Assembly: GCA_030549775.1 (NCBI GenBank)
Contig: CM060175.1
Span: forward strand, 96,463,470-96,527,469
DNA from: Tamarix chinensis
Lineage: Eukaryota; Streptophyta; Magnoliopsida; Caryophyllales; Tamaricaceae
Length of the DNA: 64,000 bases
Direction of reading: 5' to 3'
Positions within the stretch are counted from its first letter, which is position 1, and the number at the start of each line of letters is the position of its first letter. The position numbers were made by a program, and so were the translations under genes. The notes beneath the pieces were generated by a model, which did not search any database, was not told the origin of the DNA, and was given only the letters and a program-made list of their open reading frames with translations. This document shows, in pieces, positions 60,590 to 64,000 of the stretch.

Positions 60590-60804
60590 ATGATGATGAT
60601 TTTAATAATAATAAAATATTAGTAATAATAATATTATTAATAGAAATAATAATAATAATAATAATAATAATAACCATAATATAAGCCTAAAATTACAAGG
60701 TAGGGTTTTCGCCCCTTCCTCCAAATAATGAAAGTACTATTCAATAATAGTAATAATAATATTAATAACATATATTACTTATAATAATATTAAAAATAAT
60801 AAAG

Positions 60805-60838
<34 letters not shown>

Positions 60839-60839
60839 C

Positions 60840-60891
<52 letters not shown>

Positions 60892-60900
60892 GTAAAAATA
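60590..60900. repeat. AAT microsatellite of unit D
   Basis: Runs of GAT, AAT and ATT triplets broken by a short unique stretch, with the longest pure AAT runs near 60650-60670 and 60807-60870. Position within the unit matches the 1.65-kb tract of B. Confidence 0.9.
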
Positions 60901-63609
60901 GTAATAATAGTAGTAAAACACAAGGGTGCAAATCCTAATTAAAAATTAAGGCCACGGCCCTCCTTAAATAATTAACAAAAATAATAAAATAATAATACTA
61001 ATAATAATAATGATGATAATGATAATAAAACTTATAATAATTCAATTAATACATAAAATTCAAACTAACAATCTAATTAACTCAATACTACTCTCAACCC
61101 TACCAAGAAAATTTATCAATAATATTACATATAATAACAATAATAATTATTATAAATGAATAAATATTGAAAATTGGAATAAAAACAGAATAAATTTAAA
61201 TAAATAGAAAAGAAGGGTTGAGAGGGCCTAGGGTTTCACCTTGAGTCGGCGGAGATGGGTGGCATCGGCGGTGGTGCACGGCGGCGACCGGAAAAGAGGG
61301 TTTAAAGGGGAAAAGTTAAGGTTTGAGAGGAAAGGGTGGAGAATAAAGGTGGAGGATAAGGTGCTGGTAGTAGCCTAGGCTGAGAGGAGTAAAGTAAGGG
61401 TGGTGGCGTGGCAAAGGGCGGCGACGCACAGCAGCAGAGGTGGCAGTCGATTGGAAAAGTTGAAGAAAAAGAGGGAAGGAGAAGGAGAAAGGGGAAAAGA
61501 AAGTTATGGCTAGGTGGAGGAGAATTAGTAGCAACTTTTGGGTGGTACAAAAGGTAGTAGAAGTGGCGGATGTGGTGGCAGACGGTGGCTCGCAGGTTGC
61601 GGGGGTAAAATTTTTAGTTGGATGGACAAGGAACTTCGCACGGCTGTGGTGGCTTGTGCGAGAAGAATTAAGGGAGATGGGTGGCTCAGTTAGCTAGAGG
61701 GCAGTGCAGGGAAGATTTTGGTGGGCAGAGATGGCGGCGAAGTTGGCTAACAATGGCGGACGGCTCGTCTGAAGTCACAATGGCGCATAGGTTAGCTCTT
61801 AGGGTTTCGGGGAGAAGAAGTTTCGAAAACACACAAACTAGGAGTATTTATAGAGTTTAGAGGGAATGGTAGGGTTTTGGAGGTCGGTAGGAGGGTTTTG
61901 TATGTTGGGTTTGGGGTAGCTGGCAGCGTTAATCGGCCGGCAAAATTTTGGTCGGGTTTGACCCTTCGCGAAAGAATAGGGAGGAATCAAGCAAGAGATG
62001 AGTAAAAAAGATTATACCAAGTTGATCTACGAATCAAGGGGAAGATAAAGAGGGGAGAAACGACTGGTCAAAACACGCATGGCCGGCAACGCCATTTTTA
62101 GGGCTTAAATGTGCAGGTAGATGGAGGATGTTGACGGAGGAAGAAGGAAGGGGTGAACCGGCGGCCGAGGAAAAAGAAAAGAAAAAGGAGAAGAACAAGC
62201 CGACTGGCGACAGTTATAAGTTTCTTTAATGAGACGCGGCGTCCCAGGGAGAAAAGGCATAGAACACAGTGTTTCAACTGCCGAAGAAAGAAAAGGAAGG
62301 AGCGGCGCTGGGCCGTGGGAGAAGGAAGGAAAAGAAGAAGGATTGGGTTGCGTCACAGGCCCAATCGGCAAGAGAAGAAAAAGGAAAATAAGAAAAGAAA
62401 GAAAAAGGAGGGAAGAAAAAGAAAAAAGGAAATTTTAAGTGGTTTGGGGTTAAAAAAATTAATTAGAATATTTTTGGTATTTGAAATAAAAATATTTAAA
62501 TAAAATAATATTAAATTTTCTTTTTAGGTTAATATAGGGTTTTTAAAAGACTTTTCCTAAATACCTTTTTAATTAGCAAAAATACCAATTTTTCCCTTAT
62601 AACAATATTTATAAATTACTTATTAATTTGCCCTAATTAAATCCTTCCCATTCCAAATAAAATAAATAATTAAATTAATTCCCTCATGAATTCTTATTTA
62701 ATTATATTTCTTAAAATAATAATTTTTAGGGCATTTCACCTAGGCCTGCGTCGTCTTTTTTCTTTCTTCTTCTCCCAGCTGGTCCGGCTTTTTCCTTTCT
62801 TTCTTCTTTTCTCTAGGACCATCAGTCCATCCCCTCCCCCTTTCTCTTTCGTTGTCTTCTTCCTCAAGCCACCTGCAACTTCCCCGATCGGCACCGAGAT
62901 TTCTACCGCCAATCATGCCAGTTGACCCGCCATTCTCCTCCTCTCTTCCCCGTCGTCTTCCCTGTCATTTCATCATGGCTAGCCATCCCCTCTCCTGCGT
63001 ATGCCATTCCCTTTTTCCCCGTTGAAAATGGCCTACGAAGGTAGACCTGTGCTGGCCTACCCTCGTCGGTCGGTGCCCCATAACCCTTGCCCCCCTACGT
63101 TCCCGCTCCCATTTGTCATTTCCCTTCCAATCGATCTATATATAACCCCGAAGGCAGCCATAACCGGGTTTTGATTTTACCAACCCAAAAATCCGATCGC
63201 GTGCCACCGCCCAAATAGACCGTTGTTTCTCCGTCGTCAGCCATCACCACTGCCCACTCCAGCCACCAAAACCTTCCCTGCACCGCCCTCTACACAACTG
63301 ATCCACTCTCCTTCATTGCATTACCTTGCACGATCCACCCGGCCGTGCAAAGTCCCCCTCCCGAACGACCCACTTCGACTCTAGCCACCCCTCGTGCCAC
63401 CGTCTGCCACCGATTCTGCCACCTATAATGCCACCTCTACCCCCCAAAACAACTAGGGGGCCCTACTCTACCTCCCCACACCTCCATATCCCCCTACTTC
63501 CCTCTCCCCTAGCCTCTACACCCATCTCTCCACCTCTCTTCCTCCTCCACCGCCGCCGCCAACTCCACCACCAAGCCTAGGTGGTATTCCAATTTCTTAA
63601 CCCTTAAAC

Positions 63610-63884
63610 CTTTTTTTATAAAAGTAATAATGATTTTTGATATTAATAGTATTACTACTACTACTAATACTACTACCACTACTACTATTATGTTATAACT
63701 CTTATTCTAGAAAGATTTCTAATTAATGGTATTATTATTTAAAAGACTACAACTTTATTATTATTATTGTTGTTGTTGTTGTTATTACTACTACTATTAT
63801 CATTATTATTATCATTGTTTTGTTACTAATAATAGTAATCCTAACTATCACCATTATAGTACTATTGCCCCTTTTCATGCTTAA

Positions 63885-63960
<76 letters not shown>

Positions 63961-64000
63961 ATTATCATTACCACTATTATTATTATTATCATTTCTAACA
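63610..64000. repeat. ATT microsatellite of unit E, reaching the window end
   Basis: ACT and ATT triplets, with the longest pure ATT run at about 63888-63957. It is the inverted counterpart of the AAT tracts in B and D. Confidence 0.9.

Larger units (their letters stand above)
58558..62738 (-). repeat. Unit D: giant solo-LTR-like unit inserted in E
   Basis: D runs TGTAACACCCCCAAAATTTT to TTTTTAGGGCATTTCA (4,181 bp). Flanks are CTTAG (58553-58557) and CCTAG (62739-62743), a 5-bp duplication with one change. It carries the two palindrome triplets (59316-59672), CCACCATGCAAACCCTAA repeats (59790-60060), AAT triplets (60590-60900), a GC/G-rich stretch (61230-62440) and an AT-rich end. Nothing has been inserted into it, so it is the cleanest view of one unit. 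No internal retroelement genes occur. Confidence 0.86.
58121..64000 (+). repeat. Unit E: inverted giant LTR-like unit, interrupted by D, runs off the window
   Basis: E starts TGAAATAACCCAAAACCATAA at 58121, the reverse complement of the right end of B. It passes through AT-rich and polypyrimidine sequence to TTGGGCCGACCTGCC, and is cut at 58557. It resumes after D with a duplicated CYTAG and GCCTGCGTCGTC (62744). Both pieces match the reverse complement of B around 20300-20380. Then come the TATA-like TCTATATATAA (63135), a proline-rich leader and ATT triplets (63610-64000). The far end is outside the window. Confidence 0.8.

Noticed and set aside
1..64000. tRNA, rRNA or small nuclear RNA genes
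   Set aside because: No cloverleaf, rRNA-like block or upstream-element pattern was noticed by eye; a tRNAscan-type search was not possible.

Overview
The window looks like nuclear DNA of a flowering plant. It is AT-rich and holds one split gene with GT-AG introns. Almost everything else is LTR-retrotransposon debris, a LINE relic, fold-back elements, microsatellites and one plastid-derived insert. All calls come from reading the sequence; no database search was possible.

Gene region (about 2.6-11.9 kb). The only host gene I can support is on the minus strand: a nine-exon WD40-repeat protein of 433 residues (CDS 9957 down to 2697), of the uncharacterised plant family related to Arabidopsis At3g13340 and fission yeast C2A9.03. 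Every splice junction keeps the frame. Intron 3 is 3.9 kb, intron 7 holds a 240-bp fold-back element, and a probable intron in the 5' leader holds a 235-bp tandem duplication.

Nested repeat block (about 12.9-37.9 kb). This is the most unusual part. It is a set of insertions, one inside another, of very long non-coding units of one family. They have LTR-like ends (TGTAATACCCC... to ...GGGTGTTACA in the orientation I infer) and 5-bp target duplications. Unit F (14511-36721) sits in unit G. Unit A (14614-33700) sits in F. Units B (15331-20891) and C (22626-31510) sit in A. C in turn holds a deleted Ty3/gypsy element (25567 to about 30378) and a plastid ndhI fragment. Further copies are H (about 44338-47268) and D (58558-62738); D is inserted in an opposite-facing copy E. 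With insertions removed, units are about 3.1-5.6 kb. They look like giant solo LTRs, perhaps of the Tekay/Del chromovirus type, but no internal region was found. B, C and D share a 2 x 3 array of about 45-bp palindromic units, and the family shares fold-backs at the TGTAACACC-side end. F's target site is visible unoccupied in H.

The rest. 37920-38642 is a complete TRIM (miniature LTR retrotransposon) whose ends resemble those of the giant units. 38.6-44.3 kb is AT-rich with minisatellites. 49.6-51.4 kb is a decayed L1-type LINE (ORF1 DUF4283 part and start of ORF2). 51.4-58.1 kb is a patchwork of an LTR-like segment with a fold-back element, a minus-strand Ty1/copia 3' end, an Athila/Tat-type gypsy LTR plus gag, and another gypsy gag relic. 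58.1-64.0 kb is the D-in-E pair.

No element here looks able to move by itself. The WD40 gene appears intact and is probably the only protein-coding host gene in the window.
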